Part shown: one piece after another, positions 43,471-53,766 of the stretch
Layout: every line of letters begins with the position of its first letter
Position numbering within the stretch: the first letter of the stretch is position 1
DNA from: Rana temporaria
Lineage: Eukaryota; Chordata; Amphibia; Anura; Ranidae
DNA: 64,000 bases
NCBI RefSeq assembly: GCF_905171775.1
Contig: NC_053490.1
Span: forward strand, 15,518,252 to 15,582,251
Reading direction: 5' to 3'
Notes under the pieces: model-generated
Databases searched by the model: none
Seen by the model: the letters and a program-made list of their open reading frames with translations, nothing else
What the model was told of the DNA's origin: nothing
Program-made: the position numbers and the translations under genes

Positions 43471-43820
43471 GACAGGTCAGGCCAGGCCAGTGTATGTAGG
43501 ACAGGTCAGGCCAGGCCAGTGTATGTAGGACAGGTCAGGCCAGGCCAGTGTATGTAGGACAGGTCAGGCCAGGCCAGTGTATGTAGGACAGGTCAGGCCA
43601 GTGTATGTAGGACAGGTCAGGCCAGTGTATGTAGGACAGGTCAGGCCAGTGTATGTAGGACAGGTCAGGCCAGTGTATGTAAGACAGGCCAGGCCAGTGT
43701 ATGTAGGACAGGTCAGGCCAGTGTATGTAGGACAGGTCAGGCCAGTGTATGTAAGACAGGCCAGGCCAGTGTATGTAGGACAGGTCAGGTCAGGCCAGTG
43801 TATGTAGGACAGGTCAGGCC
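43471..43820 (+). repeat. Second locus of the agtgtatgtaggacaggtca minisatellite
   Basis: About 14 units, 350 bp, near-identical to the 3.5-kb array at 37126. It is embedded in a TTAA MITE and bounded by 'gatcacgaacggg' and 'gttgatggctcttcc'. No hAT sequence from the first locus accompanies it. Confidence 0.95.
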
Positions 43821-43989
43821 GTTGATGGCTCTTCCTCACTCGCGTCTGACAGACACGAGTAGAGGACAGCCGATTGGCGGCTCTTCTGACAGGGGTGGTT
43901 CGCATTGATTGTTTATCAGCGCAGCCCCCCCCTCGGATGCCCACACTGGACCATCAGGGAAAAATTAGAAAGATGCCAATCAGTGCCCA

Positions 43990-44256
43990 CTGACTGGCAA
44001 CATGGGCACTGGGATAAACAAGTGATGCCCAGCAATGCCCTCAGTGCCACCCCTCAGTGTCCATCAGTGCCACCCCTCAGTGTCCATCAGTGCCTCCTCT
44101 CAGTGCCCATCCATGCCCAGTGCCCATCTGTGCCACCCATAAGTACCCATCAGTGTCACCTATGAGTGCCCAGTGCCGCCTATGAGTGCCCAGTGCTGCC
44201 TATGAGTGCCCATCAGTGCCGCCTATGAGTGCCCATCAGTGCCGCATACCAGCGCC
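43990..44256 (+). repeat. GTGCC-type minisatellite (gtgcccatcagtgcc)
   Basis: Units of 15-28 bp ('cagtgcccatcagtgccgcc'). It is cut at 44256 by a hAT insertion and resumes at 46064-46140. It is the reverse complement of the array at 13207. Confidence 0.9.
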
Positions 44257-46055
44257 CAGGGCTGCTGATAGAAATCATGGGGCCCCGTACAGCCTACCTG
44301 ACGGGGCCCCTGTAGCCCCACCCATGTTCCCGCCCCTGATCCCTCCTTCAGCCCCACCCCTGTTCCCGCCCCTGATCTCTCCTTCAGCCCCACCCCTATA
44401 CCAAGGGGCTAGGGTATACCAAGAGGCTAGGTTATGTAGACAGGCTAGTGTATACAGGGAGCACCCCCCACCAATTTAATATAATTAGAGGATGATTTAA
44501 TGAAATGGAATCAGTATACACAGGTTTACTTCTTCTGAGAGATATAAAAGTAACCCTCTAACCACCATGACCACTTCAGTGATTTGAAGTGGTCAAGGTG
44601 GTAGGAGTCAGTATGTGGGATGGCATGAATATACTAAGGTGGTCTAATGATTGGCTTCTAACAGGGAGGGCTACACAGAGATCAAAATTGGGCCGATTCC
44701 AGCTAAATTGAAATTTGATGTGTGTGTGTATCCAACTTTACCTAATTCCTTGCTTCAGCTGGCTTCTTTCAGTGCTGACTGGTTCCCCACAGTGCCTGTG
44801 TATGTTTTACGCTGCTTACACACTGGAGTGGGCGGGCGTTGACAGTAAAATGCAACTAATTTTAGCGCCGCTTTACTGTAATTTTAGTGCTGCTATTTGG
44901 TCGCTAGCGGGGCACTTTTAACCCCACTAGCGGCCGATGAAGGGTTAAATGCACCGTGTAGCACTGCTGCCGGAGCGCTTTGCAGGTGCTTTGGCAGCGG
45001 TGTCCATTGATTTCAATGGGCAGGAGCGGTGTATACAGCGCTCCTTCACCTCTCCAATGATGCTGCTTGCAGGAGTTTTTTTTTTAACGTTGTGCCAGTG
45101 CATCACCTCAGTGTGAGAGTGCTCGGGCTCTCACCCTGAGGCTGCAGGGGAGACATTTTTCAGGCGCTTTACAGGTGCTATTTTTAGCCCAAATGCACCT
45201 GAAAAATGCCTCCAGTGTGAAAGCGGTCTAACTGACCATGCTCAGTTTCTCACACTCCAGCCCGCTTATACCATACAGGGTAAATGTTCCTGTATGGTAT
45301 GTGATGAGGCTGAGGTTTTGGTATAGGAAGAGAACACTGCAGCTGGTTGTAGCATTGAAACAGGTAAGTGAAAGAGTCTATTCTCCCCTCCCCCACACAC
45401 TGCAACATTGGACTTTAATTTCCTGGAGATAGGTTGTATTCTCATATATATATATATATATACACACACATACATACACACACACATTCTTTGCTGTTAA
45501 TGAACTTTTATGAATATGTTAGAAATACACTGGGACTTTTCAGGTACTACATAAATATATTCTACATACACATATATTAAAAATAATGATTTTGAGAAAT
45601 ATATTTGTGTGTAGTACCTGAAAAGTCCCATTATATATATTCCTTACATATTCAGGCATTTTACTTTCACTTTCACCAGACCTGTCCTGCTGAGGTACAG
45701 GACAAGTTTACAGCACACATTTGTACAGAGACAGAACAATTGTGACTCACAGGAGAGGAATGCAATCTATCCTGTTATCTTGCCTTGAGGAGAGCTCCGG
45801 TGTGTTGTCCTGCTTGCTCTGTCCTTCCTGAGGAGGGGGGCTCGGGTGCTGGCAGGAATACAAGTCTGCTCTTCTCTTACCTAAGCAGTGGCGATGTCCA
45901 TGCTCCTGGGTGACGCTCTCCTCCTCCCTCGGTCAGTCCTGTGCAGTCACAGACTTTTTTTATTTTATTCTGAACTCTGTTCAGATTGCCGGGCCCCCCT
46001 GCTGGCCGGGGCCCAGTACAACAGGGCTGCCTGTACTGGCTTATCAGCGGCCCTG
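44257..46055. mobile_element. hAT element in the GTGCC array
   Basis: Ends CAGGGCTGCTGATAG and TTATCAGCGGCCCTG; exact duplication CCAGCGCC at 44249-44256 and 46056-46063. Same family as 3902-7450. Carries a nested MITE (44808-45231) and, at 45445-45620, an inverted repeat around 'gtactacataaatatattct'. Confidence 0.9.
44808..45231. mobile_element. MITE with CTTTCACACTGGAG ends
   Basis: Imperfect ends 'gctgcttacacactggag' and 'ctccagtgtgaaagcggtct'. The interior has inverted 'tttcaatgggcaggagcg' type motifs. Class uncertain. Confidence 0.5.
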
Positions 46056-46419
46056 CCAGCGCCACCTATCAGTGTCCATCAGTGCCGCCTGTCAGTGCCG
46101 CCTCAGCGGTGCCCATCAGTGCCGCCATATCAGTGCCCGTAATCGAAGAAGAAAACTTACTTATTCACAAAAAAAATAACAGAAAAAAATAAAAACGCAA
46201 TTTTTTTCAAAATTTTCGGTCTTTTTTTAGTTGTTGCGCAAAAAATAAAAATCGCAGAGGTGATCAAATACCACCGAAAGAAAGCTCTATTTGTAGAATC
46301 AAAATTATAAAAAAAAATTGTCATTCAAAGTGCGACAGCGCTGACAGCTGAAAATTGGCTTGGGCAGGAAGGTGCGTAAGTGCCTGGTATGGAAGTGGTT
46401 AAAGTATATTTTTGCGTTA

Positions 46420-46878
46420 TGCCGCGTACACACGACTGTTTTTTGGGTTGTAAAAAATTACATTTTTAATGGTCTAGGAAAAACGATGTTTTTTTCAACC
46501 CGATCGTTAAAACGGCCTTGCCTACACACGATCGTGAGAAAAAAATGCTCAAGCAAAGCGCGGTGACCAGGGCTGCCATCAGGAATTATGAGGCCCCTTA
46601 CACAGCTTCAGGCATGGGGCCCCCTGGAGAGGAGAACCGGGGGGGTGCTGCCGCCTGAAATTGAGAAGCGGGGAGGCTGCCACGAATTGAGAAGCGGGGG
46701 GGGGGGCCCCTTTACTAAAGAAAAATATATATAAAAAAGGGGGGTAGCCATCCGGGGCCCTGGGGACCTCTGGCTGGGCCCTTTAATAAAAAGATAAAAA
46801 AATATATATTTTTAAAAAGGGGGGTTGCCATTTGGGGACCTCTGGGCCCTTTAATAAAATACACACACACACACACAC

Positions 46879-46949
<71 letters not shown>

Positions 46950-47003
46950 AAATATTTTTTTTTTATAAAAAAAGGGGGGTTGCCATCCGGGGCCCTCTGG
47001 GCC

Positions 47004-47078
<75 letters not shown>

Positions 47079-47612
47079 TTTATAAAAAAGGGGGGTTGTC
47101 ATCCAGGGCCCTGGGGACCTCTGGACCCCTAAAAAAAAAAAAAAAAAATTGGCCTTTTAATAAAAAAAAATTAAAAAGATATATATATTTTTTTATAAAA
47201 AATAAATAAAAAAAAGGGGGGTTGCCATCTGGGGCCATGTAGGCCTCTGGGCCCCTGGGAACCTCCGGGCCCCTTACAGGTGTACTGCCTGTACCCCCCT
47301 GATGGCGGCCCTGGCGGTGACGTACAACACGTACGACGGCACTATAAAGGGGAAGTTCCATTTGGATGGCGCCACCCTTTGGGCTGCTTTAGCTGATTTC
47401 GTGTTAGTAAAAGACGATTTGCGCTTTTAAGTCTGTTACAGCGTGATTAATGTGCTTACTCCATTACGAACGGTAGTTTTACCAGAATGAGCGCTCCCGA
47501 CTCATAACTTGCTTCTAAGCATGCACGTTTTTTTCACATCGTTAAAGCCCACACACGATCATTTTATACGACGTTAAAAACGACAACGTTAAACAGTCGT
47601 GTGTACGCGGCA
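46420..47612. mobile_element. Harbinger MITE, CCGCGTACACACGAC family, split by a hAT
   Basis: Ends TGCCGCGTACACACGACTGT and ACAGTCGTGTGTACGCGGCA with an exact TTA duplication (46417-46419 and 47613-47615). Own sequence is 46420-46559 and 47322-47612. Confidence 0.9.
46568..47313. mobile_element. hAT element, sister of 4823-5910
   Basis: Ends CAGGGCTGCCATCAGG and CCTGATGGCGGCCCTG; exact duplication GCGGTGAC at 46560-46567 and 47314-47321. Contains the same 'ggggggttgccatc' units with (TA)n runs at 46881-46942 and 47011-47074. Confidence 0.93.
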
Positions 47613-47615
47613 TTA

Positions 47616-48126
47616 GTGTGTAAAATTGCATTTGAAAAAATGCTGCACAAATACCACGTGACATAAAAATGTCCCCCTTTTGTAAAATGGCGCCTCACTG
47701 AACCGCATCTGCTAAAGGCCAGCGTGTTTCTGTGCATGTTGATTTTACGCGCATACCGGACATGCAAAGAGTTTGAACCTAGCCTACAAGACAAAAAGGC
47801 TGACATTGCTGAGAACAAAATATTTACATTGTAGATAAAGATTCTTTATGGTGAGAAGAGGAATAAGGTGAAGTTGTATCTTACCTGTCTGCAGGTCTTG
47901 TGTGTCCAATATGCCTCCTGTGAGAGATATATATACACAGAATGGCAATCCTTTCAGTTTCACTTCCCATTGTTAACAATGAATTAACAAAGGTTACCTT
48001 TTATCAGTTTGTCCTTACACCTCTGCGACTTTCTTCCTTTCTTCACACATTCAGATTTCTCAGAGTGCATTAATCAGTGTGTGTAAATACGACATATAGT
48101 AATACCAGCCTTAGAGATATGTTGCA
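47616..48126. other. No gene recognised
   Basis: About 510 bp of A/T-leaning sequence without element ends or a convincing ORF. A minus-strand frame of 84 codons (47818-47564) has no recognisable domain and crosses the Harbinger end, so I do not call it. Confidence 0.4.
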
Positions 48127-48534
48127 AGTTAAAGTAAGGTGACATCCCTGGTTTCTGGGGACAGTCCCCGGATTGAGGACACTGTCCCCAGACCAAGACT
48201 GTGCCCGGATTGGATTTAAACAGGGGCTGGGGCAATTTTTCAAGACAGTCAGTGCAGAATTAAAAAAATAATAAAAAATTCTGTATTACACACACCCTGC
48301 TCCTACTAGCTTAAGGGTGTGTATTTATTTCCATTATCTGTGCCCCTGTCTGATGAGCATGTGCTGGTCGGAGTGGAGGGAATAATTCTTCAGTTTCGGG
48401 TGCATGTCCATACAGCTCCACTCGCATGTGCCTTGGCTCAAGTCCCAGCCAGCCGCCTACCTATCTCCTTGCCTTCCCTGGCGGAGTGATCTTCCTCCGC
48501 TCTCACCCAGTAGTAGCCGGGGCCCAGAGAGTAA

Positions 48535-49781
48535 GGCCCCGTACAGACAAGCGGACAGTCCGATGAAAACGGTCCGCCGGACCGTTTTCATTGGACATGT
48601 CCGCTCGTAGATTTCTGTCTGATGGCTGTACACACCATCAAACAGAAATCCGCACGGACAGGATACGCAGTGACGTGGCCGCGCCGTCGCCGCAACGATG
48701 ACGCGGCGACGTGCGCGACCCTGGAAGGTCAATGCTTCCACGCATGCGTCGAATCACTTCCACGCATGCGAGGGCTTTCGGCCGAGCGAACATGTCCGGT
48801 GAGTCGTACAGACGACCGAACATGTCCGACGGACAGGCTTCCAGCGGACATGTTTCTTAGCATGCTAAGAAATTTTTGTCCGCTGGAAAACGGTCGGCTG
48901 GACAAATGTCCGCTGGAAAACTGTCCGATAGGCCGTACACACGACCGAACATGTCCGCTGAAACTGGTCCGCAGACCAGTTTCCACGGACATGTCCGACC
49001 GTGTGTACAGCCTATCGGACAGGTTTCCAGCGGACAAAAGTTTCTTATGGCGGGTACAGACAAGAGGATTGATCCGCGGATACGGTCCGCCGGACCATAT
49101 CCGCGGATAAATCCTCTCGAGGATTTCCCCGGATTTGGATCCGATGGAGTGTACTCACCATCGGATCGAAATCCGCGCCGAAATCCCTTCGCGATGACGT
49201 GTCGCGCCGTCGCCGCGATGATGACGCGGCGACGTGCGCGACGCTGTCATATAAGGATACCCACGCATGCGTTGAATCATTACGACGCATGCGAGGGAGG
49301 GACGGATCGATCCGGTGAGCCTGTACGGTCGGGCAGAAAATAATCCACGGAAAAAGATCCGCTGGGATGTACACACCAGCGGATCTATCCGCTGGAACTG
49401 ATCCGCAGATCAATTCCAGCGGATAGATCCTCTCGTGTGTACGGGGCCTTAGCAAGCTAAGAAACTTGTCCGCTGGAAACATGTCCGTCGGACATGTCCG
49501 ATGGTTAGTACACCTAATCGGACATGTCCGCTGGTTATGACGTGTAACCAGCGTCCCGAAATCCCGCGCATGCGTCGAATTGATTAGACGCATGCGTGGA
49601 AGCTTTGCACTTCCGTGTTTGAGAACGTCGGTGTCTTCTACATCACCGTGTTCTCTGTCCGCTGGGATTTTGGTCTGGTGGTGTGTACACACATCAGACC
49701 AAAAGCTCCCAGGAGACATGTCCGATGAAAACGGTCCGCGGATCATTTTCATCGGACATGTCTCCTCGTGTGTACGGGGCC
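48535..49781. mobile_element. Harbinger MITE, GGCCCCGTACAGACAAG family
   Basis: Exact TAA flanks (48532-48534 and 49782-49784). Ends GGCCCCGTACAGACAAGCGG and CTCGTGTGTACGGGGCC. Rich in 'ggacatgtccg' palindromes. Interrupted by a second copy at 49048-49448. CpG-rich cores contain 'acgcatgcgtcgaat'. Confidence 0.85.
49048..49448. mobile_element. Harbinger MITE nested in its own family
   Basis: Ends TGGCGGGTACAGACAAGAGG and CTCTCGTGTGTACGGGGCC with an exact TTA duplication (49045-49047 and 49449-49451). Removing it restores the host's hairpin 'gtttcttagcaagctaagaa'. Uses 'gatccgcggatc' motifs where the host uses 'ggacatgtcc'. Confidence 0.88.
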
Positions 49782-49897
49782 TAAGACTTGAGAGGCTGTG
49801 AGGTGGGCGGCGAAGGGCTAGTAAAAAATAAATATATATATATATATATATATATGTCCCCGGATTTCATGTTAAAAATCTGGTCATTGTAAGTTAA

Positions 49898-50462
49898 AGG
49901 GGTTGTAAAGGTATTTTTTCCCCCTAAATAGCTTCCTTTACCTTAGTGCAGTAATCCTCCACTTACCTCATCCTTCCATTTTTCTTTTAAATGTCCTTTT
50001 AAAATTTCTTCTGAGAAATCCTCACTTCCTGTTCTTCTGTCTGTCACTACACACCGTAATGCGAGGCTTTTTCTCCCTGGTGTGGAGAAAGCCTCTTGAG
50101 GGGGGAGGGGGCGAGCAGGAGTGTCAGGACGCTCTCTACTTTGCAGATAGAGAAAGGAGCTGTGTGTTAGTGGGCATCCTGACACTCATGCTTGAATGAA
50201 TGAATGAAAACTTATATAGCGCAACACATGCGAACTTAATCGCCTCTGGGCACTTGCCCCCTCAAGAGGCTTTCTTCACACCAGAGAGAAAGCCTTGCAT
50301 TACTGTGTGGAGTTACAGACAGAAGAACAGGAAGTGAGCATTTCTCAGAAGAAATAAGGATATTTAAAAGCAAAATTGAAGATTGAGTTAAGTGAAGGAG
50401 GACTGCACTAAGGTAAAGGAAGCTATTTAGGGGGGGGGGGGGGAATTACCTTTACAACCCCT
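49898..50462. mobile_element. TTAA MITE, AGGGGTTGTAAAGG family
   Basis: TTAA at 49894-49897 and 50463-50466. Ends AGGGGTTGTAAAGG and CCTTTACAACCCCT. It lacks the Harbinger insertion of its sister at 23200 but holds the (GAAT)n-anchored repeat at about 50190-50258. Confidence 0.88.
50190..50258 (+). repeat. Tetranucleotide-anchored dispersed repeat, second copy
   Basis: (GAAT)n, then 'acttatatagcgcaacacat' and 'aatcgcctctgggcac'. Same unit as at 9404 and 52161. Confidence 0.7.
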
Positions 50463-50694
50463 TTAAATCATGTTTCAGTGTAACACTTTCCCGTATGTTT
50501 TACCTGTCACAGTACTCCCTTGACAATGCCTTCTTTTTTTTTTTCTTACTCCATCTTTGTTCAAGAATCAAAATCACCAATTACTTACTGGAATGGTTGC
50601 TTAGAATTCTTAGAAATTACACAATCATGTAAATTCTGCACCCTCTAAGGAAACCTTTACCAACCTTTTTTGATCATAGTGTTTTGCGTCACCG

Positions 50695-50826
50695 TGTTTT
50701 GGCATGGTCGGATTTTTGACTGATGGTGTGTAGGCAAGACTGATGAAAGTCAGCTTCATCGGATATCCGACGAAAAAATCCATTGGATTAGATTCCATCA
50801 GATATCCGATCGTGTGTACGAGGCTT
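50695..50826. mobile_element. Degraded Harbinger MITE (CGTACACACGATCGGAT)
   Basis: The right end 'gatcgtgtgtacgaggc' is clear, the left end 'tggcatggtcggatttttga' is mutated. Interior 'catcggatatccgacgaaaa'. About 130 bp. Confidence 0.55.
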
Positions 50827-50966
50827 TACAGTAATGATAAGTGTGAAGAGTGTCCCCTTACATTGGTGGCCCGTGGTAAGAATAATCTCTTCAGAATGCC
50901 ACCCTAAATGACATATAACCAGGCAAGACCTTGGCTTAGTCATCAGCTACCGCCCCATATCCTTAA

Positions 50967-51441
50967 AGCGGATCTCCACCCTAAAGTGAAGTCGCGCTGA
51001 TCGGCACCCTCCCCCCTCCGGTGTCACATTTGACACCTTTCAGGGGGAGGGGGGTGCAGATACCTGTCTACAGACAGGTATTTGCACCCACTTTCGGCCA
51101 CACGATACGGGCAAAGGACGGGTTTTTTCCTGGCATCCCGTCCGTCCCCCGTTGAATGCTGGGAACACTCGGCTCCCAGCACACAGCGGGAGCCAATCGG
51201 CGGGCACAGCGCGACTCGCGCATGCGCCGTAGGGAACCGGGCAGTGAAGCCGGAGCGCTTCACTTCATGGTTCCCTCACTGTGGATGGAAGGGGGAGCAG
51301 CAGGGTGACGAGCAATCGCTCATCCTCTACTGCGGACGGCGCTGGACTCCAGGACAGGTAAGTGTCCTAATATTAAAAGTCAGCAGCTGCAGTATTTGTA
51401 GCTGCTGGCTTTTAATATATTTTTTTAGTGGCACATCCGCT
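50967..51441. mobile_element. TTAA MITE inserted in L1 ORF2
   Basis: TTAA at 50963-50966 and 51442-51445. Left end AGCGGATCTCCACCC, right end GGCACATCCGCT. Excising it and one TTAA restores the L1 reading 'ISLINSDLKI'. Confidence 0.92.
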
Positions 51442-52160
51442 TTAATAAACAGCGATCTCAAAATTATGACCAAAATCTGGCAAACTGTTTTTCTTCCTTC
51501 ATTAGTCTCTACGTCCACAAGAAACAAGTTGGCTTTATACCGGGGGCGACAAAGTCCTGACCAAATTTGAAGAGCAATTGACATTATCTCTGTTCTGAGG
51601 CCCAGATAGGATGGTAATCCTCCCCATACAGCTTTATACTCTCCCTGGACCTCCAGAAGGCACTTGATTCTGTCTCCTCGTCATTCCTTATACCAACCTT
51701 ACACCAATGGGGATTTGGCCAAACTTTTATGAACATGATAGGGGCCCTCTACTTCTACTCTGACTCCTTCCCGATCTTTAAAGGCACACGGCAGGGATGT
51801 CCCTTGTCTCCTCTGATCTTTGCTAGTGCAATTGAAACGCTGGCTATTACCATTAGAGACCACCCAAACATTCATGGGGTACAGTGTGGCCAGCAAACTC
51901 ACAACTGCACTCTCTTTGCGGACGACATCCTACTCTTAGTCACCTTTCCCTTAATATTGTTACCTAACATTTGCAAACTATTAGATAACTTTGGCGCAGC
52001 TGCGGGTCTCAAGGTAAACTTCTCAAAATCAATGGCATTGAATGTAAACCTACCAGAACACCTTGTCGCACGATTAAAAGAAAAATTCCAATTCATATGG
52101 AGCGATTTATTAATTCCCTACTTAGGGGTCAATCTGGCTGCCTCTGTGGACCGCGTATAT

Positions 52161-52385
52161 GAATGAATGAATGACTTGTATAGCGCAACGCATGCGAACT
52201 GAATCGCCTCTGGGCGCTTTTTCCAGCCAGTATCTACTTGGCTGGTGCGGTCATTTTTACCCCGTAGGATCATGACACGCTAGGGACACACAGTCATACA
52301 CACATATATACATATATACTGGGCCAATTTGGACGAGATCCAATTTACCTACCAGCATGTCTTTGGAGTATATGCTGTTAACTTT
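52161..52385 (+). repeat. Tetranucleotide-anchored repeat, long copy in L1
   Basis: (GAAT)n, 'acttgtatagcgcaacgcat', 'aatcgcctctgggcgc', a (CATA)n tract, then 'cctaccagcatgtctttgga', a string widespread in vertebrate repeats. This is the most complete of the three copies in the window. Class unknown. Confidence 0.65.
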
Positions 52386-53766
52386 CCCCCAATGTACCTT
52401 TAACTTGTGGAAGATCTTACACTTCGGGGCAAATTGGGGCTCTCTTGGTTGGGCAGGGTTAACTCTGTAAAAATGACACTACTGCCACGCATCCTCTATC
52501 TCTTCAGGTCACTCTCTATCCGATCCGTAAAGACCAACTCCGGAAATTCCAATCCAAAATTCTCAGATTTGTTTGGGGTACAAAAGGACATAGAATTGCC
52601 AAGGGAACCCTATATTGAGCTAGACATTAGGGCAGAGTGGGACTTCCAAATCTTATCTGGTATAACTAGGCTGTGCAACTGACCCAACTTTCAACCATTT
52701 ACTCCAAATCGGCCCACATGGAAAGGCAAGCAATACACTCTACACACTAGACTACATCCTTTGGTGATCTCCTAAAACTAGATCTGCGATTACTGTCCCT
52801 ACATTCTCCCACACTCTAGTAACATGGGACTCCCTCAAAAACAACCCGCATTTAATCTCTAACTGGTGCCCACTCTCACCTCTTTCGCAATCCTCTTTCC
52901 ACCAGGTATGGATGTGGTGGCTAGATAAGGGGCTATATATGATTGGACATCTTGTTAACCCCTCAGATCCTCTCACGTTTGCGCACTGTGTGAGCAAACT
53001 TGAGATGCCAACTTCTGAAAGTTACTAACTTCGGCAAATCTCCCACTTAAAACATAAATTATGGACCACAAAACCTCACCCAATTACTATCATGGAATAT
53101 GAGCTTTGGTGTGGACAAGCCATGGAGCAGAGGGGGGGAATATTGGTGATCTATCGGGCACTTGCTACAGTAGACCCAAAGCCCCCCTTCATGCTTGAAT
53201 GGAAGAAAGACCTAGGACAAACCTGGAGCTTAGCAGATTGGCACAAGGCATCTGATTGAGCCTCCCAGGGGATCTTGAATATAGTGCTAGTAGAGGCAAA
53301 CCTGAAAGTTCTAATAAGATGGTATCTCGTCCCATTAAGACTAGCTAAAATATACCCATAATCTTCTCCCCTGTTCTTCCGAAATTGCGGACACGTGGGC
53401 TCAATGTTGCATGTATGGTGGGACTGTCCCAAAACTAGAGGTGTATGGAACAAAATCTTCCACATACTCCTGAAAATTACGGACCTTCCCATACAGCAGT
53501 CTACCTAAATAGCGCTACTCAATTTCCCAATCCCTAAGGCTCCCACACCAGTTTGACACCTTATTATGTTTATATTTCTTGGAACTAAAATAACAATCGC
53601 TCGAGCCTGGAAACAACCTCATGTCTTATTCATTGCATTCAAAAGGAAGGTCTCCTGGATTATGGCCCAGGAAAAAATGGTAAGCACGTTGTTACACACT
53701 GATAAGAAATGTGAGGCTATATGGGAACCATGGGCCCAATATATGCAACTGAAGCTCATCTCATAA

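Larger units (their letters stand above)
43297..46398. mobile_element. TTAA MITE with two minisatellites and a hAT insertion
   Basis: TTAA at 43293-43296 and 46399-46402. Ends CCACTACCTGCCCGG and CCTGGTATGGAAGTGG. Own sequence includes the block 'gcttgggcaggaaggtgcgt' near the right end and 'cagctgaaaattggcttgg' shared with 12917. Interruptions: AGGCC-type minisatellite (43471-43820), GTGCC-type minisatellite and hAT (44257-46055). Confidence 0.75.
48135..49891. mobile_element. hAT element, TAnnnTGACC family
   Basis: Left end TAAGGTGACATCCC, right end ATCTGGTCATTGTA; exact duplication AGTTAAAG at 48127-48134 and 49892-49899. Interior repeats 'ggacagtccccggattgagg'. Most of its length is a Harbinger MITE pair. 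A (TA)n tract lies at 49832-49854. Confidence 0.8.
50880..53766 (+). pseudogene. L1 non-LTR retrotransposon ORF2 remnant
   Basis: Decayed reverse-transcriptase gene of a vertebrate L1. Successive frames give the L1 blocks in the right order: 'ISYRPIS' (50945-50965), interrupted by a TTAA MITE, then 'NSDLKIMTKIW' (51447-51480); 'FKGTRQGCPLSPLIF' (about 51777-51821); the catalytic 'FADDILLLV' (about 51917-51943); 'LLPRILYLFRSL' (about 52479-52515); and a C-terminal 'WEPWAQYMQLK' (about 53730-53760). There are several frameshifts and stops, so no intact protein is made. A repeat at 52161-52385 interrupts the gene just after the RT core. The upstream endonuclease is absent, indicating 5' truncation near 50880. 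Confidence 0.88.
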
